Position numbers and translations under genes: made by a program | The notes under the pieces: model-generated | Seen by the model: only the letters and a program-made list of their open reading frames with translations | What the model was told of the DNA's origin: nothing | The model's database searches: none | NCBI GenBank assembly: GCA_947646735.1 | Contig: CANTFK010000726.1 | Coordinates: 62,001-126,000 of the forward strand | Reading direction: 5' to 3' | DNA length: 64,000 nt | DNA from: Peronospora farinosa | Taxonomy: Eukaryota > Oomycota > Peronosporomycetes > Peronosporales > Peronosporaceae | Shown: piece after piece, positions 11,701 to 21,975 of the stretch | Position numbering within the stretch: the first letter of the stretch is position 1 | How the letters are laid out: each line of letters starts with the position of its first letter

Positions 11701-11929
11701 GCTCACGGTCCGAATCGTGGGTATGTTCGATGGACAGTCACAGATGGTGACTCAGTCCAATGTGGCTGATCATTCTCTGTTATATAATTTAGTATTAGAA
11801 TCAATAATCATTAGGTGAACTAATGAACGATTATATATCTTTATCAAATACTATACTGTATTCTTATTATCATCAGAAGCAACAATTATATTTAGAATAT
11901 ACGAACTTACTAAACTCGAATGTAATAAT

Positions 11930-12078
11930 TTAAAAATTGAAATCTCTAAATTTTGTTCGGACTTGCATGAATGGTATAATGACATCACCGCTCTCTCTAA
12001 TATAAACTTTGCGAATTTGAAGTATCTATGAAGATGCAAATTCTCTATAACTAGACGGAAAGACCCCGTGAACATCTC
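11930..12078 (+). pseudogene. Mitochondrial large-subunit rRNA fragment (NUMT)
   Basis: The stretch follows the conserved domain IV-V region of bacterial and mitochondrial 23S-like rRNA: GTTCGGACTTGCATGAATGG, then TAATGAC, then TGAAGATGCA and GACGGAAAGACCCCGTGAAC in the correct order and spacing. The flanks are very AT-rich, unlike the rest of the window. After GTGAAC the expected continuation (CTTTACTATAGC) is lost, so only a fragment is present. A partial rRNA between retroelement debris and nuclear genes is best explained as a nuclear copy of mitochondrial DNA. Recognition as rRNA is firm; nuclear location assumes the assembly is correct. Confidence 0.85.
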
Positions 12079-12144
12079 ATTATTCTTATTCTATTATCGC
12101 GTACCGTTTTACCATTTAACCGGAAAAGGTTCTTTAACGATTAT

Positions 12145-12396
12145 ATGCTATTTTGCGATAATGAATGGTGCATAAATATGTCGGTTCAACTTAATAAACT
12201 TAAAAAAGCTCTTGTAATAATGTCAGAATTGAACATTCCTCAATTTTGTGCTCCAGAAAAAATAGAAATTGCATTAGCTGAAATCAAAAATTTACATAAA
12301 TCTGATCCTAACTATATTAAACTACAAATATGTACGCTGTGTTTGTGTATTGCGCACGTCCATCGGTCTTTGGTCTGGCCTATATCAACCAAGTAA
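12145..12396 (+). CDS. AT-rich small ORF, unknown
   Basis: An 83-codon frame whose lysine- and isoleucine-rich part runs MSVQLNKLKKALVIMSELNI and then KIEIALAEIKNLHK. The internal Met at 12178 is another possible start. Base composition is as AT-rich as the neighbouring mitochondrial rRNA fragment, so it may belong to the same mitochondrial insertion or be a chance frame. No family is recognised and no signal peptide is visible. Confidence 0.2.
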   Translation: MLFCDNEWCINMSVQLNKLKKALVIMSELNIPQFCAPEKIEIALAEIKNLHKSDPNYIKLQICTLCLCIAHVHRSLVWPISTK

Positions 12397-12721
12397 AGGG
12401 CATCTTCAACTTTAAGGACAATATTATAAAAAAGTATTATATTGTCGAATATTAACAGTTATCTTATTTGCTTCTAATATTAGTGCCACTACTATTTTAT
12501 AGACTCAAAGAAAACCGAGATCACGATGATACGGCATTAGTGTCGACATGGGAGCAACAATGTCCAATGACGAAACAAAGACAACAAAGGACCACTACTA
12601 ATTAGCGATCCTAAAGTGTGGCGCAATTGCCTCGCACGCTCTCCGACTTTTTCGTCGGCTTGTCGCTAGCTTTAAACAGATCATGGAGCCCCTTTGCATC
12701 CTTTCAAGAAAGCAAAGTAAT
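12397..12721. other. Intergenic, no feature seen
   Basis: AT-rich sequence gives way to normal composition. No convincing gene or repeat is visible. It includes the 3' flank of the minus-strand gene that ends at 12722. Confidence 0.5.
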
Positions 12722-13783
12722 TCATTCTTCCATAGAAACATCTTCTTGCCCCTCATTGGGTATGCACATGCTCTTTGCTAGAGCTGTCAAGAACGTACGT
12801 GTCTTGTAACGCCATTGGAACTTCTTATCGCATGCTTCTTTGTCTTCCTGACAAAGCATTGCGTTTTCCTCTTCCGGTTCAGCACAATTGCCATTCGTAT
12901 CAGCATTTCGTTGCATCATCGCCTCGATGAGCTGTACAACACGCTGCTGCTGCTCCCTCTTTTGATCACACTCCAACTTTTCCACGAGCTTTTCTCGTAG
13001 CATCTCCTCCTCCTTTTCTCGGATCTTTGACGCTCGAACTTCCGCTGCCATCACTGGTCGTAGCATGTCCACCCATGCGCGCTTGCACTTCTTCCCTTTG
13101 TTGTCCTTGGCCTTGTCTCCTGGTCCATGCATCCCTCGCGTCTCTGCTTCCGTCACCAGTTGTGTGAACGTCATTGACCTCAGTGGTCGTCCCTGTGCCT
13201 TCCCATAGAGTCCCAATAGCTCTCTATCCAGCACTTTCACAGCTGCTCTCTGCTGCTCGTCGAGTTTTGGCAGCTCTACTTTTCGTTCTTTTGCTTCTTG
13301 CAGCAACTCCTCCCTGCTCAGAGTCTCGACGAACGTAGCTACAGACAAAAATCGACGTCCAAATGCGTATCCGTCGTCCACAAGACCGTCAAGCTGTTTC
13401 TTTGCCAGCTGCGCACGTCGCAGAGTTGCAGGGTGCAGTACATCAGCGTTTTTTTCTTCACCGTCGGCGCTTGCAGCCCAGACAAGAAGCAGCTCGACGA
13501 CTTGACGCTGCATTTGCAGCTTCTCAAGTTCATTTCCCATTGGTTCAAAGCCTCGCAGACGTAGAAACTGCTGCAGTTCTTCTACGTACAGAGACGTCAA
13601 CTGCTGCTCGCAGTTTAAACCTCTTGCCTCACATTCCAATGCAGCGTCTGCAGAACTCGAGGACACGCCACAGAAACGCACAACTGGAGCCAGTGCTGCG
13701 TCAAATTCAATCACATCGGCACCGGAAAACGCCACACGACGAGGTTTGACACGAAGACGACGCAGTGAGGAAGACGTTGGCAT
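12722..13783 (-). CDS. Hypothetical charged, helical protein
   Basis: A single-exon frame of 353 codons from the Met of MPTSSSLRRLRVKPRR at 13783. An upstream in-frame Met at 13828 would add 15 residues, but the sequence from 13783 looks like the natural start. The protein is rich in Glu, Lys and Arg with predicted long helices. Two segments (LYVEELQQFLRLRGFEP, and FTQLVTEAETRGMHGPGDKAK) resemble the helix-turn of SAP-type DNA-binding motifs, which is only suggestive. A coiled-coil-like stretch (EKEEEMLREKLVEKLEC) lies in the C-terminal third. It is divergently oriented to the RADX-like gene, about 195 bp apart. Probably an oomycete-specific gene; no function is assigned. Confidence 0.7.
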   Translation of the reverse strand: MPTSSSLRRLRVKPRRVAFSGADVIEFDAALAPVVRFCGVSSSSADAALECEARGLNCEQQLTSLYVEELQQFLRLRGFEPMGNELEKLQMQRQVVELLLVWAASADGEEKNADVLHPATLRRAQLAKKQLDGLVDDGYAFGRRFLSVATFVETLSREELLQEAKERKVELPKLDEQQRAAVKVLDRELLGLYGKAQGRPLRSMTFTQLVTEAETRGMHGPGDKAKDNKGKKCKRAWVDMLRPVMAAEVRASKIREKEEEMLREKLVEKLECDQKREQQQRVVQLIEAMMQRNADTNGNCAEPEEENAMLCQEDKEACDKKFQWRYKTRTFLTALAKSMCIPNEGQEDVSMEE

Positions 13784-13884
13784 TGTAGCGCTTTGATTCA
13801 CGTTGTATATAAAGTATGACAGGTTCATACATACATCTCATCGGGTTAAATGGGTTTTATCTACAATAGTATCCTCTACATAAT

Positions 13885-13941
13885 CAACAAGGATATTATC
13901 CTACAACAAGGATATTATCCTACAACAAGGATATTATCCTA
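13885..13941 (+). repeat. Three tandem 19-bp units with palindromic core
   Basis: Three exact copies of CAACAAGGATATTATCCTA start at 13885, 13904 and 13923. Each contains the palindrome AGGATATTATCCT-like core. They lie in the divergent promoter between 13783 and 13978, so they could be a cis-regulatory array. Confidence 0.9.
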
Positions 13942-13977
13942 CAACACCAATTATCATATCTTCATTACTAGACAAGC

Positions 13978-16686
13978 ATGGGCCGAAGTATAGCGTCTCC
14001 TTTGTCGAGTCTATTGACGATACACGGTGTACGTCAGTTGTTTCAAGACTCTATAGATGGTGCAGACGTTCATGTACAAGTGCTGGGTGTTTATCGATGT
14101 ACGTACAAGGACAAGTAGATTTTATTTTTATCCTCCACAAAAATCTCGGATGTTTTTTTGTGTCATTTTAGACTTGGCCGATCCAGCGCTAAAGCAACGA
14201 CTGGGTGAGACATTTCGAAACACTTGGGATGTATTTGACATGCTTGTGAGTGATGGTCAGTACAAGATGAAGGTGGTGCTGAGTCCCAAATGCTACAATC
14301 TTATCAGGACGCGAGAAATGACTGCTCGTAGCATTATTCGGGTGTGTAGAGTACTTTTTTGACACTGTGAGTGCCATGCTGACGCTTGTTTGAATGTGTA
14401 TTATCTATTTAGGTGATCAAGTATACAGTGTTTCGTGAAGACTCAAAGGATGAGAAGAAGAAGAAGAAAAAGCAGCAAGTGGTTGTTCTTTTCCAGGAAG
14501 TTGCAGTGACATCGTGCAATATGGAAGGAGAGCGGCCTTTGAAAATTGTTGCTCAAAGGTCTAAAACTAGTAGCAACGATAAGCAGCTAAGATTTATATC
14601 GACGACTCATCCACGAGAAGTGGATTTGCTTCCGTTGGTGGGAGAGCGTGTCTACTACTGTCCACTGTGGTCGGACCACTACACGCTCGATTGGGCGTGT
14701 AGCTTTACTGGTGGTGTTCCAGAGGAGGATTCGCCGCTGGATGAGCTGGAAAATAGTTGCACTCGCTATGATGATGAGTGGAAAGCTATGGAGGGGTGTA
14801 GTCATAGACAGAAGGTTCGATCCACTTCGGTGGTTGCATGGAATGTCAATCCCGATTACTGCTCGGACCTATTTACACCTGAGTGCAAGAAACTTTTTAC
14901 AGTTTTGGAGGCGGTCAAAGAGATTATGCAAGACAAACAGGACGGATCTCGCAAGTCGCACCCGCTCATGCTAGGAGCGATTCGTGTCAAGTCCAAGCTG
15001 ATGAACTTGGGTGATCCAGACATCGCAAATCCGTTCCCGTTTGCTTTCAACGCGGTTGTTGGTACGTGTCACCTGAAGTGTGGTAGCACTTGGGTGAGAT
15101 GGCGTTGCAACGAGTAACATTTATTAATACGTGTGTTCGTTATGTGTGCTGTAGTGGATGCAAAGGGGGCATTTGAGGTGATGTTCTTTGGTTCTGTGTG
15201 TGCGAAGTATTTTTTGTCTTTATACGAAGGTGACCTCATCCAATTCCGAGGTTATTCGGTCATTAGCCCTCAAAAGCTTGAATGGACGATGACAACCAGC
15301 CCTTTGATATACTATGAACATGGATCGTCTGGACGTGCCCTTCATGTGCCACGTACGTAGACACATCACTCGAAATGCTTTCAAAACCTGGCAGTCACGT
15401 TCTGGCTGCGTTGTTACAGAGAAATACTGGAAGCTGTTAGATATGACTGGGATGGCACCTCATCTACTACAAAAAATCGGCGATGACATTTCTCTGTCAC
15501 CTCGGCGAGCCGGGTCACGCAATTTATTTCAGTTGCGCCCATCATGGCTCGAGTGCAGCTTCGTGACCATTTCAAACACTCAGTACTGGGGTAAGAACGT
15601 GATAAACAGCCTAGACAGGATGTACTTCGACTTTGTCGGTGTCTTATCGAATGTCGGGAAGATCTGCCGCCGGCGAAAACGCAAACTGGGCAAAGAAGCT
15701 CCCGAGATGACTGGATACCGGTGGGTGAAAATGATTGACAGTAGTTCATTGCATGAACTGGTTATCAGGCTCAGCGAGTACTCTCAGCCAGCTGTCTTTC
15801 AGTCTCTCGAAGCGGGCAACACCTTGATGATAACAAAGCTGCAGTGGAAAAGGCTGCCTGATGCTGGCTCAGGTGACGAGCGCATCCAGTATGCAACGAT
15901 GAGCGAATTTTCCGTTCTTCGAGTGAACGAAGCTGTAATGCCATTCCATTCTATTGACGAGTGCAACCTGAACATTTACTTTGCAAACGATATCAGGAAA
16001 GACGCCGTGTATGTCTCACGTGAAGTCACTGGAGAGAGCAAGCTCACCGCAAAGTTGGAAAAGAAATATCATCCGCGGAACCGTTTGCCAACGGATGTTG
16101 ATGAGTTCAAACAAGCGTTCGGTTTGAAGGTGTGCTCGTTCAGGTATGACATTTAGGGTCAAATAATGGTTCGCTTGACTTCGTGACTACTCATTTTTTG
16201 TTTCGTTGCAGTGATCTTGAGGCGCTACTGCTGCAAATGGAAGCCTACGAGTATCAGCACGTAGGTTTTGTTGGCCAGGTGAGCGCTATAAGCAACGATA
16301 ACGACTCGCGAAATGGCGGGCCTTCAGTTTTGCTGGAACTCAATGAAGGCAAGAACATCGATCAAACATTGACCGTGGCGGTGACCATTAATGAACTGTA
16401 CCAGAAGCCTGCTATCAAAGGAAGTGTGAAGAGGGTCGCTCCACCCGAGTCGCTGCGTTTGCTACGGCTCCTGCCGGCTGAAGTTGTTGACGATATGTAT
16501 GTCAAAGCTGTTGGAGATAGATCTGCGTGGTCCATGCGCTCTGCAAGTCCGGGGTTATCGCTGTCGTTTATCGAAGCGTACCTGATTAACTCAAAACGTG
16601 ACTACTTCTTCTCGTTGCAGCTCTATCGCGATGGGATTGGCTGCGTTACTTGGAAAGTCGATGCCATTCTTGCCATGCCTTGCTGA
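13978..16686 (+). CDS. RADX-like single-stranded DNA-binding OB-fold protein
   Basis: Six exons were joined by hand: 13978-14098, 14172-14341, 14413-15061, 15155-15352, 15420-16143, 16212-16686 (778 codons plus stop; all phases fit). The N-terminal part (DMLVSDGQYKMKVVLSP, then a basic run and QQVVVLFQEVAVTS) looks like an RPA-type OB fold. A second OB-like block starts at FPFAFNAVVVDAKGAFEVMF and continues through YEGDLIQFRGYSV. The layout resembles vertebrate RADX/CXorf57, which binds ssDNA at stalled replication forks and antagonises RAD51. That similarity is by eye only; another RPA1-related protein is possible. The C-terminal third has no recognised domain. Confidence 0.6.
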
Positions 16687-17041
16687 TCGCTAAATAGATC
16701 ACAAACAAAAGTAAATGAGTTCCGTCTATCGCCGTGATAAGAAAACAATACACAAATAGCGGTGAGAAAGATCCAATCGTGTATCTAGCTTAAGCCAAAT
16801 CAAAACTGAGCACCAAACAGGACAGCAAACGGTGCAATGTTCATTGCGCCATTGATTTGCATTCACCACAAGTCAATATTGTAGCATATCTCCGTTCACG
16901 TTATAATCGACGGGAGAGCCTTCACACAGTAATACGCAGCGGTTGTCGCCGTCATCGCAAATCCTCCAGGCGCAAAAAGTTAAAAAAGATCGACATCCCT
17001 ATTGATCCGCGCCTTAAATGCGACATCTGCTCGTTGATAGT
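16687..17041. other. Convergent intergenic region
   Basis: This lies between the plus-strand RADX-like gene and the minus-strand CK2 beta gene, so it holds the 3' ends of both. No other gene, repeat or RNA was seen. Confidence 0.6.
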
Positions 17042-18054
17042 TCACCTAGCCTGTTCCTCATCTGGTCGACCCTTCAAGCGGTCAATCAGCGTCTTCACTT
17101 TCCGATAATTTTCCCGCTCGCGACCAGATGCACTCTTTTTCTTGCCAGTGTAGTATTCACTTGAGCTGTGAACCTTGTAGCCAAATACCCGTGGCACATA
17201 TGTCTGCATTGGCGGCGAGACCACAAGGTGAGAATGCGTCATTAGGAACACATGCGGGAAAGTCGCACCAAAGTACGCGCCATCAATCTCTACCAAAACA
17301 AACAAACAAACAAACCATACGCTCCATCAGACATCTCAACACCATCATAACAACCCTCTCAACGATAACACGTACGGCCCGCTCGTTGCGACTTGGGAAA
17401 GAAAATGTCACGGCACTTGGGACAAAACACATTGACAGTCGTGTGTCTCGGCACATCCGACTGTCCCACAGGCAGTACTGGCTGACCTTGACAGTAGACG
17501 CGATGGCAACGACCAAAGTCTACATTCTGATACTTTTCTAACATGGCGGCCATGCCCTTTGTGGTCAAAATATAGCGAGCATGAATAAGTCCGTAGAGCA
17601 TTTCGGCCGCGGACTCAATCATTTCCTGCTGAATCTGTGTCAAGTTTGTATCATTGGGCGTCTCAATATCCAAGATAATATCCAGTGCGTAATCATAGTA
17701 AGGCACAATGCTACTGAGTCCCGTGAGATTAAAATCATCTTCAATGTAACCCTCGTCCACTTCACATAGAAAACTATTCTCACGAAGAGAACAGAACCAG
17801 GCAATCCAACTTGCTTCCTCTTCATCACTCTCTTCCACGTCATTTTCTTCCTCATCATCTAAAGCACTCGAGTCTTCACTGTCTTCTTCTTCTTCTTCTT
17901 CTTCTTCTTCTTCTTCTTCTGATAAAACACTGGCACTTGCACGTACTGCTTCGGAAACACGCATTTCTTCCATGTGTCCAAATAATCGCTCCATTTCTGC
18001 TTCCTTTGTCGTCTGATTCCCATTAAGACCGTGTTCTGATACTGAAAGACTCAT
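17042..18054 (-). CDS. Casein kinase 2 regulatory (beta) subunit
   Basis: Two exons: 17376-18054 and 17042-17289, with an 86-nt intron (308 codons plus stop). The junction restores the alignment [20 protein letters not shown]. Family hallmarks are [20 protein letters not shown], the zinc-finger cysteines (CHRVYC and CPKC) and [16 protein letters not shown] near the end. CK2 beta dimerises and tethers two catalytic alpha subunits into the tetrameric Ser/Thr kinase. The N-terminus carries an extra acidic insert with a run of about 13 Glu (encoded by a TTC/TTCTTC-type tract at 17883-17920) before the conserved core. Divergent to the DUSP-ASCH gene. Confidence 0.93.
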
Positions 18055-18090
18055 GGTAACAAATGTCCTTTTTGAAGGTTCTAGACGTCT

Positions 18091-18104
18091 GTTTCACGTG
18101 AAAC
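18091..18104. promoter_or_regulatory. 14-bp perfect palindrome with E-box core
   Basis: GTTTCACGTGAAAC is a perfect palindrome centred on CACGTG. It lies about 37 bp upstream of the CK2 beta start, in the 310-bp divergent promoter shared with the DUSP-ASCH gene. A dimeric bHLH or bZIP site is the natural reading. It is also 15 of 16 bases of the bacterial parS consensus, which I take as coincidence. Confidence 0.45.
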
Positions 18105-18364
18105 GAACGGCACTAGACACGTAAATGTCTCAAGATGAATGTATGAGCTACTGCAAGACGTGAACAAGAGTACAACACGAGCTCTCGTGCTTTGTACAAA
18201 CGCCGGGAACCTAATCAAAGGTCCGCCGTTTTGCTTTTGCTTTTGACCGTCAAAGGTTATGCTGGATGAAAGGTTTGCGTAGCGAACTTAAGACGACATC
18301 GAACTTTAGAAACGCCATTGGCAGGAGTGTGTAGCCATGTTCACAATAAAATAAAAGTTGTACG

Positions 18365-19692
18365 ATGGCTGCAGCGGACCGTGATGGCGTCACGTATTGG
18401 TACGATTGCTGTGCGTCCAACAATGACGTCGATCCGAAACTGCAGCAACGACAAGATCGAGAGGAAGACGAGTATGAAATGAAGGAAGAAGAAGAAGAAG
18501 TTGAGGAGCGCGTGGATGATGAACCTATGCATATCACTGGAAGACTCTTTCTCGGATCTATTGATGCAGCGAGAAATGTGACTGCATTGAAACGACTGCG
18601 TATTAGTGAGATACTTGCATTACTTGGAAAAGGAGAAGAAATTGCTGTATTGTCGAGGCGTACGAGTGTACTTGCTAAAGAGTACACAGAGCAGCAGATC
18701 ACGAGGACACTTGTTGAGATTGAAGACTCGAAGGACGGCAATTTGTTGCGGAGAATACCTGGAATACTGGCTACACTTGGAAAGATCATGTAAGAGCTTT
18801 TGTGTTGGGTGAATGACGTCAAGAAGTCAGTTCTGGTCAGGATTTGAAGCTAATTGTTTGGTCTTTGTGTGGTCTACATGCTCATGAGTCAAGAAAAAAA
18901 GCAGAACGGCATGGCATGAACGTACTGGTGCATTGGTACGCATGATTCCAGATAACTGCAATGACTTACTGACTGGTGTGGAGCTATTGTATGTACTGCA
19001 GCATCGCCGGAAGATCGCGCTCTGCGTCCGTGGTAGCAGCATGGATGCTCGTCAGTGAGCCAAAGCTGCCGAGTGTACAAGATGTTGTAGATCGGATCAG
19101 GTAGGAAGGAACAAGAGCTGACATTGTCTTGTGAACATGCGACGTTGGTGGATTGACAGTCGATTTTTTTGACAGGATCATCCGTCCTTGGATCGAGATC
19201 AATGCTCACTTCATGCAAGATTTACACCTGTTCCATGCCGTGCTTAGGTCAACAGACAGAGCGACACTGAGTGTTGAAATGGCTCTCTTGCTGACAGATC
19301 GATCATTTCCACGACTGGACTTTGGTGCGAACTTAGTTGATGGAATCGTTCAAGGCACAAAGACGATCACGATGCGTCTCTTGTCTGATATTGAAAGTGA
19401 TCAGCATTCGGATCTGGAAGACATCTTTCCATACTCTGTGGTTACAGCAACTACCGTGAGTCCATGTACCAATAGTACACCAAGAAGAATACAATTTGCC
19501 TATCTGTTGATAGATCAGATTGATATTCAAGACCTACGTGATATCGACCAAGCGATACTTTACAAAACCGGTTTTGACTCGACTGACGAGGTTCTGGCAG
19601 TTTTGAAGCAGTATTATCCGAATGTGACTACCACCGCAACTTCACTGCTGATGCTACATTTTCACTATTTGTGTCCAGGTGTTGCTAAGTAG
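18365..19692 (+). CDS. Dual-specificity phosphatase fused to an ASCH domain
   Basis: Four exons: 18365-18789, 18831-18935, 19002-19100, 19176-19692 (381 codons plus stop; introns of 41, 66 and 75 nt; all phases fit). Residues about 55-200 are a DUSP fold: ITGRLFLGSIDAARNV, then NVLVHCIAGRSRSASVVAAW, with the CX5R catalytic loop starting at Cys177. The last exon resembles an ASCH domain: FGANLVDGIVQGTKTITMR, then FAYLLIDQIDIQDLRDIDQA, GFDSTDEVLAVLKQYYP and a closing LLMLHFHYL strand. ASCH domains are PUA-like folds tied to RNA binding or modified-nucleoside hydrolysis. The combination suggests a phosphatase acting near RNA. The N-terminus is very acidic (EEEEEVEERVDDE). The phosphatase call is firm; the ASCH call is good. 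Confidence 0.82.
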
Positions 19693-19794
19693 CAGTAAGA
19701 AAAGGTTGCAATCATTGTGTACCGTTCAATGTCACTTTTTTCAACCAATTAGAATACATTTACAAGTGCGTGTCAACACTTAACACACAAAGTG

Positions 19795-20975
19795 ATGGCG
19801 TCTTTAGGGTTCTATACACTCGAGAATGGCGCTTCAGAGCTATTACAGATTCTTTACAAGACTGTAGACGATGTGAAAGCCGACAGCTCTGTTCCAATAT
19901 ATCTTAGTGACTCTCGACGTGAGAATAATATCGAGGCAAAGGCGAAACCTGTGGAACACAAGGGGATCCGTCTGCACAATTGGGTCATTGGCTCGAATAA
20001 GACCCATATTACGCCTATTGATACAGTAAACGAGTGTGTAAAACGATTGCAATAATAATAATTGCTAACGGACAAATCAACTGATAAGGATGTGATTGTG
20101 TAGAATTGGTAAAATGGCCAAGCTGACGCCTCCTGAGATGGTGTTTGGTAAAAACCAATTGGTTCTATTCCATGAGCCATCAGGCGTGTGCTACAATTTC
20201 TTGGCACTGGAAGCTCTGAAAGGCACGCACTTTTTGCCACCGATTAGTGATCAGGCACAGGAGATTGTAGCCAATCAACAGCTCAAGGTTGCTAATGCTA
20301 AACACAACACTAACAAGTACGTGGAGCTTTTGGGCTTCAATCGAATCATTTGTGTCACTAAATGCGTTGTTGATAGGGAAGAAGTAAAAGAACTGGATAT
20401 CACGTACGACTGGACGTACACGACTGACTACAAGGGCTCGTTGCAACGTCTCATGAAGGCAGAGGCCTTACCAATTACGTTTACAAAGAGTATGGAAGAA
20501 GCGAAAGTCGAGCCAACGACCGAACGCATTGACTATGAAAAGCTAAAGGAACGGGAGCCGATCCTCTGGTTTGATGATGTGGCTCTGTACGAAGATGAAC
20601 TCCATGATCATGGCACTTCCGCAATGTCTGTAAAAGTGGTGCGTTTACGCTGCCTTGGTATGGTTTTGTTCTAATGGTCTAATTGGATGACGGTGTTGAT
20701 ATCACTTGCAGCGCGTAATGTCGTCAGGATTCTTTGTACTTTCACGCTACTGGATGCGTTTGGACCACGTTGTTGTGCGTCTGCACGAGACGAGAACCCA
20801 TCATCTCTTTGGTACTGACCACTTCATCCGTGAATATACGCGGAAAGAAGCAAAATTCGACACGCTGTTCTCCAAGGGCCATCCGAAGAACATGTCCAAC
20901 TACACGAACATTGACACTTTCCAGCACCTGCTGCCGGTGTGCGAAGCTGTATACGAGAAGGTGTTGCTGCAGTAA
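19795..20975 (+). CDS. TIP41-like protein (PP2A-pathway regulator)
   Basis: Three exons: 19795-20033, 20104-20638, 20712-20975 (345 codons plus stop). The ATG at 19795 starts MASLGFYTLENG. Family signatures are PPEMVFGKNQL, YNFLALEALK, the strongly conserved YDWTYTTDYKGSL, and SSGFFVLSRYWMRLDHVVVRL followed by DTRxxH-like sequence. TIP41/TIPRL proteins bind the PP2A-type phosphatase catalytic subunits and link to TOR signalling. The first splice donor is the least certain (GA|GTGTGT, chosen because it alone keeps phase). The length suits the family with a longer N-terminus. It lies about 100 bp downstream of the phosphatase-ASCH gene on the same strand. Confidence 0.9.
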
Positions 20976-21095
20976 AGCTCACTGGCGGTCGGGCTGCTTC
21001 GAATGCATGCTGAACAGCAAAACATAACCCACGTGAGCAAATAGTTTGTAGTAACAACGCAGCAAATGCATCTTACGACAAGTGTTGCCATACTC

Positions 21096-21689
21096 CTATC
21101 GATAGCCAACGGGCACATCAGATCTCACAATGACCAAATTGTCTGCTTCAGAGGACAATGCAATTGCGGCGAACACCGTCCGAGATCGGAACGAATACCA
21201 TGAGACCCTTCTCGTATTTGCAGCGTACGCAGGTGCTTTCATCTCTAGCATGCCTTCTTCAAGTCCGGCTCCGACCACACGACCGTGCGCTGTCTCGCCT
21301 TCATCGACAGTCACTTCATCAGTTTCTCTCGGGTCCAGCTGTGCTTCGTCGTTAAGAAAAAACGCCACCTCGTGTCTGTTCATGTCTAGGTACACACCAA
21401 CGGTGTCTCCTACAGCAAAAGCTTGAGCCCTACAGACTTCCACGCCGCTATGCAAGATGACGCCGGTGGCAGCGTATCCGACTGCCTCTTCTGTAACTCC
21501 GGTCTCGACCGCTTCAGACGGCGCCACACCAACGACAACTCCTCGAGGATCTAGCATACGCTCGACCAGCACTTCCCAATAATGATGACCACTGGTAAAA
21601 TAGAAATGTCGCAGCACTTGCATCCGCCTAGAGTGAGACGACTGGCAAGCCCAATAAAGGCCTTACAATAAGTCGCTGTTGTCGTCCAT
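21096..21689 (-). CDS. SPRY-domain protein
   Basis: Two exons: a 23-nt first exon 21667-21689 encoding MDDNSDL, a 39-nt intron with GTAAGG donor and CTCTAG acceptor, and exon 2 at 21096-21627 (184 codons plus stop). Without the micro-exon the frame would start at the Met at 21623. SPRY features are FTSGHHYWEVLVE, VVVGVAP, GYAATGVILHSG, and GDTVGVYLDMNRHEVAFFLND. SPRY domains are protein-interaction modules; no partner domain is present. It is convergent with TIP41. Calling the micro-exon is inference from splice signals and phase. Confidence 0.8.
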
Positions 21690-21975
21690 GTAAAGTTGTT
21701 TCTATACTACAAAGTCATCGAGAAACGCCTGTCTCTTTGACACGACGTTCGGGCAACCTGCAGCCAAATTGTATGCCAATTAGAAGTTTAGGAGACAAAA
21801 CATGGGGTGATAATCATGGCAAGAAAATAGTAACATGAAATAGTAATGAGGGTATTATGATAAAATGGCAAGATACTATTTCATGATACCAAGTACTACT
21901 TTATAAAAGACGAGATTGTAATCAAATATTTCGTTAGTTATCTCAATTTTTTACCAATATTTGGTCCACTACTGA

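Noticed and set aside
11851..12075. Minus-strand 74-codon ORF
   Set aside because: It is antisense to the mitochondrial rRNA fragment.
17811..18026. Leucine-rich small ORF on the plus strand
   Set aside because: It is the antisense of the poly-Glu tract of CK2 beta.
18090..18105. Bacterial parS site (ParB-binding)
   Set aside because: 15 of 16 bases match, but there is no ParA/ParB nearby and all surrounding genes are eukaryotic with introns. A palindromic E-box is the simpler reading.
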